Of a stretch of DNA of 55,030 nt, positions 35,763-44,008 are shown piece after piece. Position numbers and translations under genes: made by a program. A model generated the notes under the pieces. The model was not told where the DNA came from. It was given only the letters and a program-made list of their open reading frames with translations, and did no database searches. Source of the DNA: Candidatus Omnitrophota bacterium (GTDB lineage: Bacteria; Omnitrophota; Gorgyraeia; Zapsychrales; Zapsychraceae); contig JAGVNC010000008.1 in the NCBI GenBank assembly GCA_020053475.1, positions 1-55,030 on the forward strand. The letters are read 5' to 3'. Within the stretch, counting starts at the first letter, position 1. Each line of letters starts with the position of its first letter.

Positions 35763-36374
35763 ATGGAAAAACCAATGACAGCGGAGGAAAAACTTTTAAG
35801 ACTCATTCGCAAAAAGGGCCCTCCCAGCGAACCTAAAAAGCCAGCGGCGCCTTCTTCGCCAAGCAAAGAGAACTCACAGGAACCCCGCGAGCCGATGGGG
35901 ATCGACGTTTTACGATGGGCGAATCAATTTTTAGTGGTTTTATGTTTGGGCATTACGATTTATCTGGTGGCGGATCATTTTAAGGAAGAAAAGCAAAACG
36001 TTCTTATCCCTGAAGAAAGAAAGAGAGTTGAAGAGGCGCTTCCTCAAATCATTGAACGAGCACGCATCGAGGTAAAACCTTTTGAGGTTTATAAGGATAC
36101 AATATCCCAGCGGGATGTCTTTTTAGCTCCCTGGGAAAAAAGTGAGATTCCTACAGGAGGCGTAGGCGAATCTGCCCAGGAGTTTAAAAGGCAATATAAG
36201 TTGGTCGGCATCGTCATGGATCAACAACCCAAAGCCATCCTGGAAGACTCAAAAACTCAGATATCGTTGTTTGTGATCCGAGGAGAAAAAATCGGAGAAG
36301 GGGTTGTTGAAGAAATTCAAGAGGGGAAAGTGGTTGTCTCGTTGGGCGGTGAAAAGATTGAATTTACTCCCTAA
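35763..36374 (+). CDS. GspC/PilP-like protein
   Basis: 203 residues from ATG 35763. Cytoplasmic Pro/Lys-rich stretch, one membrane segment (about 55-72, FLVVLCLGITIYLVADHF), a helix, then a small beta domain: YKLVGIVMDQQPKAILEDSKTQISLFVIRGEKIGEGVVEEIQEGKVVVSLGGEKIEF. This is the homology-region fold of GspC (and of PilP), which contacts the N0 domain of the secretin. No PDZ domain. It sits directly before the secretin gene, where GspC or PilP is usually found. Confidence 0.7.
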   Translation: MEKPMTAEEKLLRLIRKKGPPSEPKKPAAPSSPSKENSQEPREPMGIDVLRWANQFLVVLCLGITIYLVADHFKEEKQNVLIPEERKRVEEALPQIIERARIEVKPFEVYKDTISQRDVFLAPWEKSEIPTGGVGESAQEFKRQYKLVGIVMDQQPKAILEDSKTQISLFVIRGEKIGEGVVEEIQEGKVVVSLGGEKIEFTP

Positions 36375-36401
36375 TGAAAATCGGGAGAACATCGAGGATT
36401 T

Positions 36402-37907
36402 ATGAAAAATAAAATTTTGCTATTGTTGATGGTTGGAATGATCTGGGGGATGCCTTTATGCACATGGGGGATTACCCAAATGACGAGCCCCCAAACGACG
36501 AGTATTGGAACAGGGGCGACGAATTCTTTGCTGGATGTTTTAGATCTAAAAGGCATGGATGTTCTGGACGTCTTGAAGCTGATCTCGCAAAAAAGTGGGC
36601 TGAATATTGTGGCCAGCCAAAACGTTAAAGGCCGTGTGACGATTTATCTAAAAAATATCGACGTCATGGACGCGTTACGAATTATCGTCGAGGCATACGG
36701 ATGGTCCTATGCCCAGGATGGGGACATCATCAAAATCATAACGGACAAAGAGTTTGAGGACAAATATGGATATAAATTTGGGCAAAAAAGTTCAACCCGA
36801 GTCAAACCTTTATTGTTTGCCAAAGCCGCCGACATCACGACTGTCCTGAATCAGATTAAAAGCTCTTCCGGTAAAATCATCCAGGAAGACAAATCCAATA
36901 CCGTCATCCTCATGGACTCCCCCAAAAAGATCGAAGAAATGGAAATGATCATTGCTCGGTTAGATGTTCCGTTAAAAACTGAAGTTTTTCAGTTAAGTTA
37001 TGCCAAGGTCCAGGATTTATCGGCAAAGGTGACAGAGGTGATTACCCCGGGCGTGGGATCGATGCGCTTTGACGAGCGTTCTAACACGATTGTGGTTTCG
37101 GACACGGAGCACAAGATGGAAGAAATCAAAAATATTATCAACGCGTTTGATCAAAAAGATAAACAGGTTTTGATTGAAGCGAAAATTGTCCAAATTGTCT
37201 TAAGTGATGAATTCAAATTGGGGATCGATTGGCAGGCTATTCTCAGAAATTATGAGGATCTCAAATTTACTGGTGATTTCGATGTTTTGTCAGCCGCAGA
37301 TAAATCGGGCAAAGTGAGTGTGGGCACAATCGACAATAGCAATTATGAGATCGTTTTGCAAGCATTAAGTACGGTCGGCGTAACAGACATTCTTTCCAGC
37401 CCTAGTATCACGGCTGTTAATAACCAGGAAGCCAAAATCCTCGTTGGATCTACGGAGCCTTATGTCACATCAACGACAACGACACCTTCTTCAGGGCCCG
37501 TCACAACCGCCGAGAGTGTGAATTTTATTGATGTCGGCGTGCAATTATATGTCACTCCGACGATCCATCAAGATGGGTTTGTGACATTAAAAATAAAACC
37601 CGAGGTCAGTACGGTGACTGATACGTTGGAAACGAGTAATAATAATACAATTCCGATTGTGGAAACTTCGGAAGCGGAAACGACCGTTTTAGTTAAAGAC
37701 GGCATTACCATTGTTATCGGCGGGTTGATTAAAGAAGAAAAAACAAAGACAACCAAAAAAGTTCCTTTCCTGGGGGATATCCCCTTGATCAATATTGCCT
37801 TTAAGAGTGAGAATGACAGTGTTTCTAAAACGGAATTGGTGATCTTCTTAACTCCCCATATTGTCAGTGGCGACGCCAATCATGTGGCGATGAAATCGAT
37901 CTATTAA
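36402..37907 (+). CDS. gspD: Type II secretion secretin GspD
   Basis: 501 residues, short for GspD (usually about 650). Signal peptide about 1-23 (LLLLMVGMIWGMPL). N0/STN domain with VLDLKGMDVLDVLKLISQKSGLNIV (45-70) and VTIYLKNIDVMDALRIIVEAYGW; one or two N1-type domains (AADITTVLNQI, FQLSYAKVQDLSAKVTEVI...ERSNTIVVSD); and the pore domain with VLIEAKIVQI, VTDILSSPSITAVNNQEAKILVG, VGVQLYVTPTIHQDGFVTLKIKPEVS and TVLVKDGITIVIGGLIKEEKTKTTKKVPFLGDIPLI. Outer-membrane channel of the system. An intrinsic terminator follows after 76 bp. Confidence 0.92.
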   Translation: MKNKILLLLMVGMIWGMPLCTWGITQMTSPQTTSIGTGATNSLLDVLDLKGMDVLDVLKLISQKSGLNIVASQNVKGRVTIYLKNIDVMDALRIIVEAYGWSYAQDGDIIKIITDKEFEDKYGYKFGQKSSTRVKPLLFAKAADITTVLNQIKSSSGKIIQEDKSNTVILMDSPKKIEEMEMIIARLDVPLKTEVFQLSYAKVQDLSAKVTEVITPGVGSMRFDERSNTIVVSDTEHKMEEIKNIINAFDQKDKQVLIEAKIVQIVLSDEFKLGIDWQAILRNYEDLKFTGDFDVLSAADKSGKVSVGTIDNSNYEIVLQALSTVGVTDILSSPSITAVNNQEAKILVGSTEPYVTSTTTTPSSGPVTTAESVNFIDVGVQLYVTPTIHQDGFVTLKIKPEVSTVTDTLETSNNNTIPIVETSEAETTVLVKDGITIVIGGLIKEEKTKTTKKVPFLGDIPLINIAFKSENDSVSKTELVIFLTPHIVSGDANHVAMKSIY

Positions 37908-37982
37908 GAAGAAGAGATATTTTAAAATATATTTTGGGGGGCCATTAAGGAATCGTACACGATCATTAACGTTTGTTCACCT

Positions 37983-38003
37983 AAGGGGGAAACCCCTTTT
38001 TTT
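37983..38003 (+). terminator. Intrinsic terminator after gspD
   Basis: AAGGGG (37983-37988), GAAA tetraloop, CCCCTT (37993-37998), T-run. It ends only seven bases before the ATG of the AsmA-like gene, so it might also act as an attenuator for that gene. Confidence 0.85.
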
Positions 38004-38009
38004 ATTAAT

Positions 38010-38792
38010 ATGAAATTTCTTCAGAAAATAGTCATTGTTATCTTTATCATCGGCGTGGTCGGCTATTTTTTCCATAACGCCATTCTTAAATTTGCCTTGG
38101 AGAGGATGGCGCATCAACTATTAGGCCTTAACGTGCGAATCGAAACATTGGATTTGAGTTTTAAAAGTTCCACATTGCAGATCCAGCATTTAGAGGTTTC
38201 TAACCCGCGAGGGTTTAGCTCTGCACGCATGATTGATATGCCGCAAATTACGCTGCAACTTGAACCGCGGGGCCTTCTCCGGGGTAAAGTGCATTTAAAA
38301 GAAATCAATGTTTATCTTCGGGAAATGCTCGTCGAAAAAAATGAAAATGGCGCTGTGAATCTAAATGCCCTGAAGGTTGTACGAACGACGGAAGGAACCA
38401 TTCCCGTTTCTAAGCGATCCCCCTCTGAGCATCGGGATATTCGTATCGACCGGGCCTTTTTAAAGATCGATAAGGTTGTCTATAAAGATTTTTCGCAAAC
38501 ACCTCCTTATCACCGAGGCTTTCCTATTTTTTTAAATGAACAATATGACAATATTACTGATGTCAAGTCGTTGGCACAATTGATCATCGTGAAGGCCTTA
38601 GCGAAGACGACCATTGCGACATTAACGGGGTTCGATCTTTATCACCTATCGAGATCCGTCGAATCCGTTGTTGGGTTTGTCCCCCAAAAAGCATTGGAAA
38701 AAACGGCCACACAGACCAAGAAAATCCTCAAGGATGCCGGGAACGCGGTTGAGAAGGCTGTCGATTCCCTGAAAGAAATGTTCAATCAGTGA
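38010..38792 (+). CDS. AsmA/DUF748-like membrane-anchored protein
   Basis: 260 residues. N-terminal membrane anchor (5-25, KIVIVIFIIGVVGYFFHNAIL) followed by the AsmA-type start of a periplasmic beta groove: LLGLNVRIETLDLSFKSSTLQIQHLEVSNPRGF, MIDMPQITLQLEPRGLLRGKVHLKEINV. AsmA-like proteins carry lipids between membranes or limit outer-membrane assembly. The C-terminal 50 residues form an amphipathic Lys-rich helix. There is no ribosome binding site; the ATG comes right after the terminator T-run. Overlaps the next gene (TGATG). Confidence 0.65.
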   Translation: MKFLQKIVIVIFIIGVVGYFFHNAILKFALERMAHQLLGLNVRIETLDLSFKSSTLQIQHLEVSNPRGFSSARMIDMPQITLQLEPRGLLRGKVHLKEINVYLREMLVEKNENGAVNLNALKVVRTTEGTIPVSKRSPSEHRDIRIDRAFLKIDKVVYKDFSQTPPYHRGFPIFLNEQYDNITDVKSLAQLIIVKALAKTTIATLTGFDLYHLSRSVESVVGFVPQKALEKTATQTKKILKDAGNAVEKAVDSLKEMFNQ

Positions 38793-39361
38793 TGCGTAAA
38801 TTAACACACAACGAGCTGGTCAGCCGCCAACACAAGAAGAAAGAAACGCCTCGTCTGCCTTTAACGGTTGTTCTGAATAACATTCGCAGCCTATATAACG
38901 TGGGTTCAATTTTTCGAACCGCCGATGGTGTTGGCATAGAGAAAATTTGGCTGTGTGGGATTACGGGTTCGCCCACCAACGCCCAAATGGCCAAGACGGC
39001 TTTGGGTGCTGAAAAAGAAGTGCCCTGGGAACATCATCCCCAAGCTGCCAGTGTTATTAAAGATTTGAAGGCGCAAGGATATCAAATTGTCTTTCTTGAG
39101 CAAATGGAAGGAAGTGTCCCTTATCAGATGTTTGAGCCGCAGCCGCCGGTGTGTTTGGTGATGGGCAATGAAATTGAAGGGGTCGCTGATGAAATCACCC
39201 CACTGTGTGATGCCGCCATTGAAATTGAGATGATGGGGCTGAAAAATTCATTAAATGTGTCCGTGGCGTTTGGAATTGTAGCGTATGATTTAAGGCATAA
39301 ACTTTTTCTTCGGGAGAAGACGGGACAACGAGGGTGGGGGAGAAACGGTGGATCAAATTAA
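38792..39361 (+). CDS. SpoU/TrmH-family RNA 2'-O-methyltransferase
   Basis: 189 residues. SAM-dependent methyltransferase with a trefoil knot. The three SpoU motifs are present: NNIRSLYNVGSIFRTADGVGI (motif 1), VCLVMGNEIEGV (motif 2) and IEIEMMGLKNSLNVSVAFGIVAYD (motif 3). The short length without an N-terminal L30-like extension fits TrmL/TrmH-like tRNA or small SpoU enzymes; the exact nucleotide cannot be named. The start overlaps the stop of the AsmA-like gene, and the end overlaps the next start by 14 bases. Confidence 0.88.
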   Translation: MRKLTHNELVSRQHKKKETPRLPLTVVLNNIRSLYNVGSIFRTADGVGIEKIWLCGITGSPTNAQMAKTALGAEKEVPWEHHPQAASVIKDLKAQGYQIVFLEQMEGSVPYQMFEPQPPVCLVMGNEIEGVADEITPLCDAAIEIEMMGLKNSLNVSVAFGIVAYDLRHKLFLREKTGQRGWGRNGGSN

Positions 39362-39989
39362 TAAAATAAAATTATTCATTTTATGGGGGTTTCGGGCCGT
39401 CTTAGTGATCGCCATGATCGTGGCCTTGTGCCTTCATGATTGGAAGAACTTCTTTTTTTTGATATTCATATCGGTCGTCACATTTTTACCTGACATGTTG
39501 GAACGTAAGTTGCGGATTGATTATCCGGGCGAACTTGATATCCTGGTTTTATTGTTTATTACCGCGTCGATGTTTTTAGGGGAGCTGCATGATTTTTATA
39601 CAAAATATGCCTGGTGGGACGTGATGCTGCATAGCTTGTCAGGGATCGCCATCGGAGGGATCGGGTTCTCGTTAATTTTTATTTTAAACCGCCACAAGAA
39701 CCTAGCGATGAAATTAAGTCCTGCTTTTGTCGCTATTTTTGCGTTTTGTTTTGCAATGGCCGTGGGCGGCCTCTGGGAAATTTTTGAATTTTCCATGGAT
39801 CAAGCGTTCGGTACGAACATGCAACGGTCCGGATTGGTTGACACGATGTGGGATTTAATTCTCGATGCGATAGGGGGATTTTTATTTTCATTGATTGGGT
39901 ATCTTCATATTGTCGGCAATATAAGTATTTTTAATCGGATGGAAAAGAAATTCTTTAAAATGAACCCTGAGTTCAAGGAAAAGAAGTGA
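39348..39989 (+). CDS. YjdF-like (DUF2238) integral membrane protein
   Basis: 213 residues with a GTG start inside the methyltransferase gene, preceded by GGGGGAG. Five or six membrane segments. The loop WWDVMLHSLSGIAIGGIGFSL and VGGLWEIFEFSMDQAFGTNMQRSGLVDTMWDLILDAIGGFLFSLIGY carry the conserved His, Glu and Asp of the DUF2238/YjdF family. Function unknown. Ends overlapping the next start by one base (TGATG). Confidence 0.75.
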   Translation: MDQINKIKLFILWGFRAVLVIAMIVALCLHDWKNFFFLIFISVVTFLPDMLERKLRIDYPGELDILVLLFITASMFLGELHDFYTKYAWWDVMLHSLSGIAIGGIGFSLIFILNRHKNLAMKLSPAFVAIFAFCFAMAVGGLWEIFEFSMDQAFGTNMQRSGLVDTMWDLILDAIGGFLFSLIGYLHIVGNISIFNRMEKKFFKMNPEFKEKK

Positions 39990-40600
39990 TGCGAAAGAAT
40001 TTGCAGGAATTATTGGATTATAATCATACAACCACCAACAGGCTGGATGCGTTTAGTGACGGCGTTTTCGCTATTGTGATTACGCTTTTGGTCTTGGAGT
40101 TGCATGTGCCGGAACTAACAGGAGGGGCCGTCTCCGAAGGATTGCGTCAGGAGTTAATCCATCTTTTCCCTAAATTCATCAGTTTTGTCGTGAGCTTTTT
40201 GTATATCAGTATTTATTGGATCAACCATCATCAGTTATTCCATTACCTCAAAAGATCAGACCGAACGCTTTTTTGGCTCAACAGCTTTTTTTTAATGTGC
40301 CTCACATTCATTCCTTTCCCGACTGCGTTGATTGGGAGTTATCCACAAGAACCTTTAGCCGTTATCTGTTACGGAGTTGCGATGATGGTCACGGCCATAA
40401 GCTTTGTTATCATGAAAGCTTATATTTTTTCCGGAAGTGGGTTAATCGATCCGACGACTTCAACCCCTCCTGTTTTATTTTACATTGTGGCCGGGCCACT
40501 CCTTTATTTGATGGCCATTTTTTTAGCAACGACCAATACAAGTGCCGCCATTGCAATTTATATCGCTACTCCTATTATTTATATTTTTGCAAGAGGATAG
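39989..40600 (+). CDS. TMEM175-like (DUF1211) potassium-channel family protein
   Basis: 203 residues and six membrane segments. The defining motif RLDAFSDGVFAIVITLLVLEL (18-38) has the FSD triad of the TMEM175 family pore helix; the second half has ISIYWINHHQLF and FLMCLTFIPFPTALIGSYP. Prokaryotic members are tetrameric potassium-leak channels. Last gene of a tightly overlapping run (AsmA-like, SpoU, YjdF-like, TMEM175-like). Confidence 0.85.
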   Translation: MRKNLQELLDYNHTTTNRLDAFSDGVFAIVITLLVLELHVPELTGGAVSEGLRQELIHLFPKFISFVVSFLYISIYWINHHQLFHYLKRSDRTLFWLNSFFLMCLTFIPFPTALIGSYPQEPLAVICYGVAMMVTAISFVIMKAYIFSGSGLIDPTTSTPPVLFYIVAGPLLYLMAIFLATTNTSAAIAIYIATPIIYIFARG

Positions 40601-40856
40601 ACGCCTTATTCATCCCCATTGAGTGAATGATGATTAACCCTGGGAACAGAAGGGATAGGATAATGATTGGGGAATGTTCTTAACAGGGGTCAATCGCGAT
40701 GCTTGGTCATTGTCTTTTATCTCTCCACGAGCTTGCCTAGAATATCAACGGTTTCCCTGGGAGTTGTGGTTCATTTCTTGAGTTTAAAAGGGATTGATGA
40801 TAAGATAACGCCGATCTTTAGAACATTAAAAATGTTGGGATCGATCAGGAGAACCC
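40601..40856. other. Intergenic stretch without a recognisable gene
   Basis: Between the TMEM175-like gene and the receiver remnant I see no ribosome binding site, no known motif and no strong hairpin. It may be decayed sequence of the same lost regulatory gene. Confidence 0.4.
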
Positions 40857-41000
40857 AGGGCCCATCCAATATTGGTTGTGGATGATAATGCAGGCTAAGA
40901 ATTAAATGAGGCGATTGGTCGGCGGGTGAAGATCTCCTGTTTCCAAAAACCGGCGGAGCCCAAAGCACTGATGCATCAAATCAAGTCTTTGCTTGGATAG
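40857..41000 (+). pseudogene. Decayed response-regulator receiver domain
   Basis: One frame reads HPILVVDDNAG, a stop (TAA 40896-40898), then GRRVKISCFQKPAEPKALMHQIKSLLG and TAG. The first piece is strand 1 with the acidic pair of a CheY-like receiver; the second is the Lys-Pro loop and the last helix. The middle, including the phosphorylated Asp, is missing. This fits a receiver gene that lost an internal segment. It ends six bases before the DsbA-like gene. Confidence 0.6.
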
Positions 41001-41006
41001 TATTCT

Positions 41007-41666
41007 ATGGGTGAACACAAGCTTAAGAAAAAAGCGTTTCGTTTTACAGGTGTTCGACTCCCTAAGCCCACCATGACGTTGATCATTATCAGCATCAGTG
41101 TTATTGGAATCTTCGCATTCAATTTTGCTCGACGCCAAAGATCACCACATGCCAATGGTACAGCTTCCCGAAGTCAAGGCAATCCACAAGCCAATGTGCG
41201 CATCGCTGAATTTATGGACTTTCAATGTTCCCATTGCGCGGAAGGTTCCAAAATTTTAAAGGAATATCTCCGGAAATATCCCGGCCAGATTTATCTTGCG
41301 ATGCAATATTTCCCCTTAGGGCAATTGAATTCAATGGTCAGCGCGGTTTATGTCGAATGCGCCGCCCGCCAAGGGAAATTTTGGGCTTATCAAGATCTAT
41401 TGTTGGCACAGCAGGATAAGTGGCGGACACTTCTTAATGTTAAAAATACGTTAAGGGATTATGCCCAGCAGGCCGGCGTGCAGGTGGTTGCGTTGGATCA
41501 ATGTGTGCAACAAAAAGATGTTCCCGAAATGATCTTAAAAGAAAAAAAGTTGGGGGAATCTTACCAGATAACATCGACGCCGACGTATTTTATCAATAAT
41601 AAAATGGTCGTCGGACCGGAAGAGTTGAAGGAAAAACTGGGAATGCTCTTTAAAGAAAAACAATGA
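41007..41666 (+). CDS. Membrane-anchored DsbA-like thioredoxin-fold oxidoreductase
   Basis: 219 residues. Membrane anchor at 22-40, then a DsbA fold: VRIAEFMDFQCSHCAEGSKILKEYLRKYPGQIYLAMQYFPL, with the active-site CxxC C74-C77 (CSHC), helical insert, and cis-Pro loop TSTPTYFINNKMVVG near 188. Likely makes or reshuffles disulfides in the periplasm; cysteine-pair-containing exported proteins in this window (the giant TIG proteins) could be clients, by inference. Overlaps the next gene by four bases (ATGA). Confidence 0.87.
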   Translation: MGEHKLKKKAFRFTGVRLPKPTMTLIIISISVIGIFAFNFARRQRSPHANGTASRSQGNPQANVRIAEFMDFQCSHCAEGSKILKEYLRKYPGQIYLAMQYFPLGQLNSMVSAVYVECAARQGKFWAYQDLLLAQQDKWRTLLNVKNTLRDYAQQAGVQVVALDQCVQQKDVPEMILKEKKLGESYQITSTPTYFINNKMVVGPEELKEKLGMLFKEKQ

Positions 41667-42517
41667 AGATTGCGTTGTTAGGCACCGGGCTTTTAGGGTA
41701 TCCCATGGCGCAGAGGCTTTTGGCAACCGGGCACGAGACGTTTGTTTATAATCGGACGTTGGCGAAAGCAGAGCTTTTACAAAAAGAAGGGGCTATCGTT
41801 TGTGAAAGTTCAACGAGCGCTATTTCTCAAGCCGAATGTATCATCTTAGTTTTACCGGACGCTAAGTCAATTGAAGAGACCCTTTGTTCAGGAAATTTTT
41901 CTTTAGAGGGGAAGACCGTGATTCAGATGGGGACCATTTCTCCTTCCCAAAGTATTGAAATTCAAAAGAAAGTATATGAACGCCAAGGGGAATATTTGGA
42001 ATGTCCGGTGCTTGGTAGCCGCAGCGAAGCGCAATCGGGCCAATTGTTGTTGATGGTTGGCACAACCCAAGAAAAATTCGACAAGTGGAAGGATGTGCTC
42101 AGCGTCTTTGGGCCGCCTCGATTGGTCGGGGCTGTAGGGCAGGCCGCCGCGATGAAATTGGCGTTAAACCAAATCATTGCTTCCCATGCCGTTGGATTTT
42201 CGCTGAGCTTGGCGCTGATTAAAAAGAACGGTTTGCGCGTCGATGATTTCATGGTTATTTTAAAACAAAGTTCATTATTTGCTCCGATGGTTGAGAAAAA
42301 ACTTCCCAATTGGCTTAGAAGAAATTACGATCATCCCAATTTCAGCGTCAAACATCTCTTAAAAGACGTCGAATTGATCTTAAAGGAAGCACAGGACAAG
42401 GGAATGATTACGGATGTCGTTGAAGCTGTTCGTCGGCTTTTGATAAAAACTGTTGCGGAGGGATGGGCGGATAAAGATTATTCAGCGGTGTTTGAAACAA
42501 TCAACAAAAAGGATTAG
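41663..42517 (+). CDS. 3-Hydroxyisobutyrate dehydrogenase-family oxidoreductase
   Basis: 284 residues. NAD(P)-binding start MKIALLGTGLLGYPMAQRLLATGHE (GxGxxG at 7-12); Asn-Arg-Thr after strand 2 (YNRT) suggests NADPH use as in glyoxylate/succinic semialdehyde reductases. Substrate-binding GxxGSRSEAQSGQL region and catalytic Lys165 in AAAMKLALNQ. Substrate not certain. Co-transcribed with the DsbA-like gene (ATGA overlap); a REP-like palindrome follows directly. Confidence 0.85.
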   Translation: MKIALLGTGLLGYPMAQRLLATGHETFVYNRTLAKAELLQKEGAIVCESSTSAISQAECIILVLPDAKSIEETLCSGNFSLEGKTVIQMGTISPSQSIEIQKKVYERQGEYLECPVLGSRSEAQSGQLLLMVGTTQEKFDKWKDVLSVFGPPRLVGAVGQAAAMKLALNQIIASHAVGFSLSLALIKKNGLRVDDFMVILKQSSLFAPMVEKKLPNWLRRNYDHPNFSVKHLLKDVELILKEAQDKGMITDVVEAVRRLLIKTVAEGWADKDYSAVFETINKKD

Positions 42518-42518
42518 A

Positions 42519-42558
42519 GTCCCAGATTCTGGGACGCTAAGGCACTTGAGTTCTGGGG
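42519..42558. repeat. REP-like palindrome plus half copy of the 4068 element
   Basis: GTCCCAGA-T-TCTGGGAC (42519-42535) is a near-perfect 17-bp palindrome; 11 bases on, TGAGTTCTGGGG (42547-42558) repeats one arm of the 32-bp palindrome at 4068-4099. Its G-rich end may serve as ribosome site for the ABC gene at 42568. Confidence 0.6.
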
Positions 42559-42567
42559 GATGGGATT

Positions 42568-43305
42568 ATGATTACAACTCAGCACGTTTATAAATATTTC
42601 GGGACACAGGCCGCTTTGCAGGATGTTTCCTTTGACATCAATCCAGGCGAGATTGTCGGGTTTTTAGGCCCCAACGGCGCTGGGAAAACGACGTTAATGC
42701 GTGTGCTGACCACGTATTTGCCGGCGTCACGCGGCAAAGTCTTCATCGCCGGCATCGATATTGACCGGGAGCCTCTCAAGGTTTGCAGCAAGATCGGGTA
42801 TTTGTCCGAAACCCCTCCGTTGTATTATCATTTGACCGTCGCTGAATATCTGCTGTTTGCGGCGCAGCTCAAAGACGTGCCGGCCCGCGACCAACGACGA
42901 CGGTTGGAGACGGTATTAGCGCAGTGCCAGTTAGAGAATGTCCGATCGACATTGATTCAGCATCTGTCGAGGGGATTTAAACAACGCGTAGGGATTGCCC
43001 AGGCGCTTATTCATGACCCCACCGTGTTGATCTTGGACGAACCAACTAATGGGTTGGATCCCGTGCAGATTTTACAGGTGCGTCACTTGATCCAAAGCCT
43101 GCGGGAAAAACGGACCGTTATTTTAAGCACGCACATTCTCTCCGAAATTGAGCAACTCGCCCAGCGGATCCTCATCATTGAATCGGGACGGATTATCGCC
43201 GATGATCGCTTGGATCTTTTGTTAAGTCGGTATCCTCAAAGAAATCTTGAGAGTATTTTTTTAAGTTTAGTTGCGCAGCGGGCGGAAGGGAACGAGTATG
43301 TCTAA
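42568..43305 (+). CDS. ABC transporter ATP-binding protein (GldA-like)
   Basis: 245 residues. Walker A GPNGAGKTT at 34-42, Q-loop LSETPPLYYHLTV, signature LSRGFKQRVGIAQAL, Walker B VLILDEPTNGLDP, switch His in STHILSEIE. With the GldF-like permease and the GldG-like protein that follow, it forms the three-gene unit known from gliding-motility loci and from many non-gliding bacteria; the cargo is unknown. Confidence 0.92.
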   Translation: MITTQHVYKYFGTQAALQDVSFDINPGEIVGFLGPNGAGKTTLMRVLTTYLPASRGKVFIAGIDIDREPLKVCSKIGYLSETPPLYYHLTVAEYLLFAAQLKDVPARDQRRRLETVLAQCQLENVRSTLIQHLSRGFKQRVGIAQALIHDPTVLILDEPTNGLDPVQILQVRHLIQSLREKRTVILSTHILSEIEQLAQRILIIESGRIIADDRLDLLLSRYPQRNLESIFLSLVAQRAEGNEYV

Positions 43306-44008
43306 GGTGTTAGCGATTGCCCGGAAAGAATTAATGACGCTGTTCAGCTCTCCGGTGGCGTATATTGTCTTGATTTTGGCGATGGGTGTTTTTAATATTT
43401 TCTTTTATATGATTGTCGATGGTAATCGCGAGGCAACATTACGCGATATTTTCAGCATCATGGAATTCATCTTTGTTTTTTTAATGCCAATTCTCACGAT
43501 GAAAATTTTTGCCGAAGAGAAACAAAACGGCACCATGGAATTCTTGATGACCACCCCGACGACCAACAGTCAAATTGTCCTGGGAAAATATTTTGGCTAT
43601 CTTGTCTTTTTCTCATTTTTAATTTTTCTCACAGGAATTTACTATGTCATTTTGGAGGGGTTTGCCCAGCCGGACCGCTGGACAATTCTCATTGGATATT
43701 TGGGTATTTGGTTGGAGGGGGCCTTTTTTCTAGCGGTTGGGATGCTGATCTCGTCCTGGACGCGGCACCAGATGGTGGCGGCCATGGGGGCGTATATCTT
43801 TTTATTCATGCTGTATTTTTCGATCAGTTTTATTCAATATTGTTCTGGGTCATTGCAAACGATGGTCCGTTTCTTAAGCACGTGGAGTCATTTGGAAAAT
43901 TTTTCCTCCGGCTTATTTACATCGGCCGATGTCATTTATTATCTCAGTGGAATCGGTCTTTGTTTGGCGTTAACGCGATTAAGCATTGAGAACAGATTAT
44001 GGCGCTAA
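43298..44008 (+). CDS. ABC-2 type permease (GldF-like)
   Basis: 236 residues from ATG 43298, overlapping the ATPase gene by eight bases. KVLAIARKELMTLFSSPVAYIVLILAMGVFNIFFY opens the ABC-2 permease; six membrane segments, with the conserved EEKQNGTMEFLMTTPTTNSQIVLGKYFGYL between segments 2 and 3. Overlaps the GldG-like gene by ten bases. Confidence 0.9.
   Translation: MSKVLAIARKELMTLFSSPVAYIVLILAMGVFNIFFYMIVDGNREATLRDIFSIMEFIFVFLMPILTMKIFAEEKQNGTMEFLMTTPTTNSQIVLGKYFGYLVFFSFLIFLTGIYYVILEGFAQPDRWTILIGYLGIWLEGAFFLAVGMLISSWTRHQMVAAMGAYIFLFMLYFSISFIQYCSGSLQTMVRFLSTWSHLENFSSGLFTSADVIYYLSGIGLCLALTRLSIENRLWR

Noticed and set aside
40667-40885. 72-codon frame upstream of the receiver remnant, faintly STAS-like
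   Set aside because: No ribosome site and the similarity is too weak; more likely decayed DNA.
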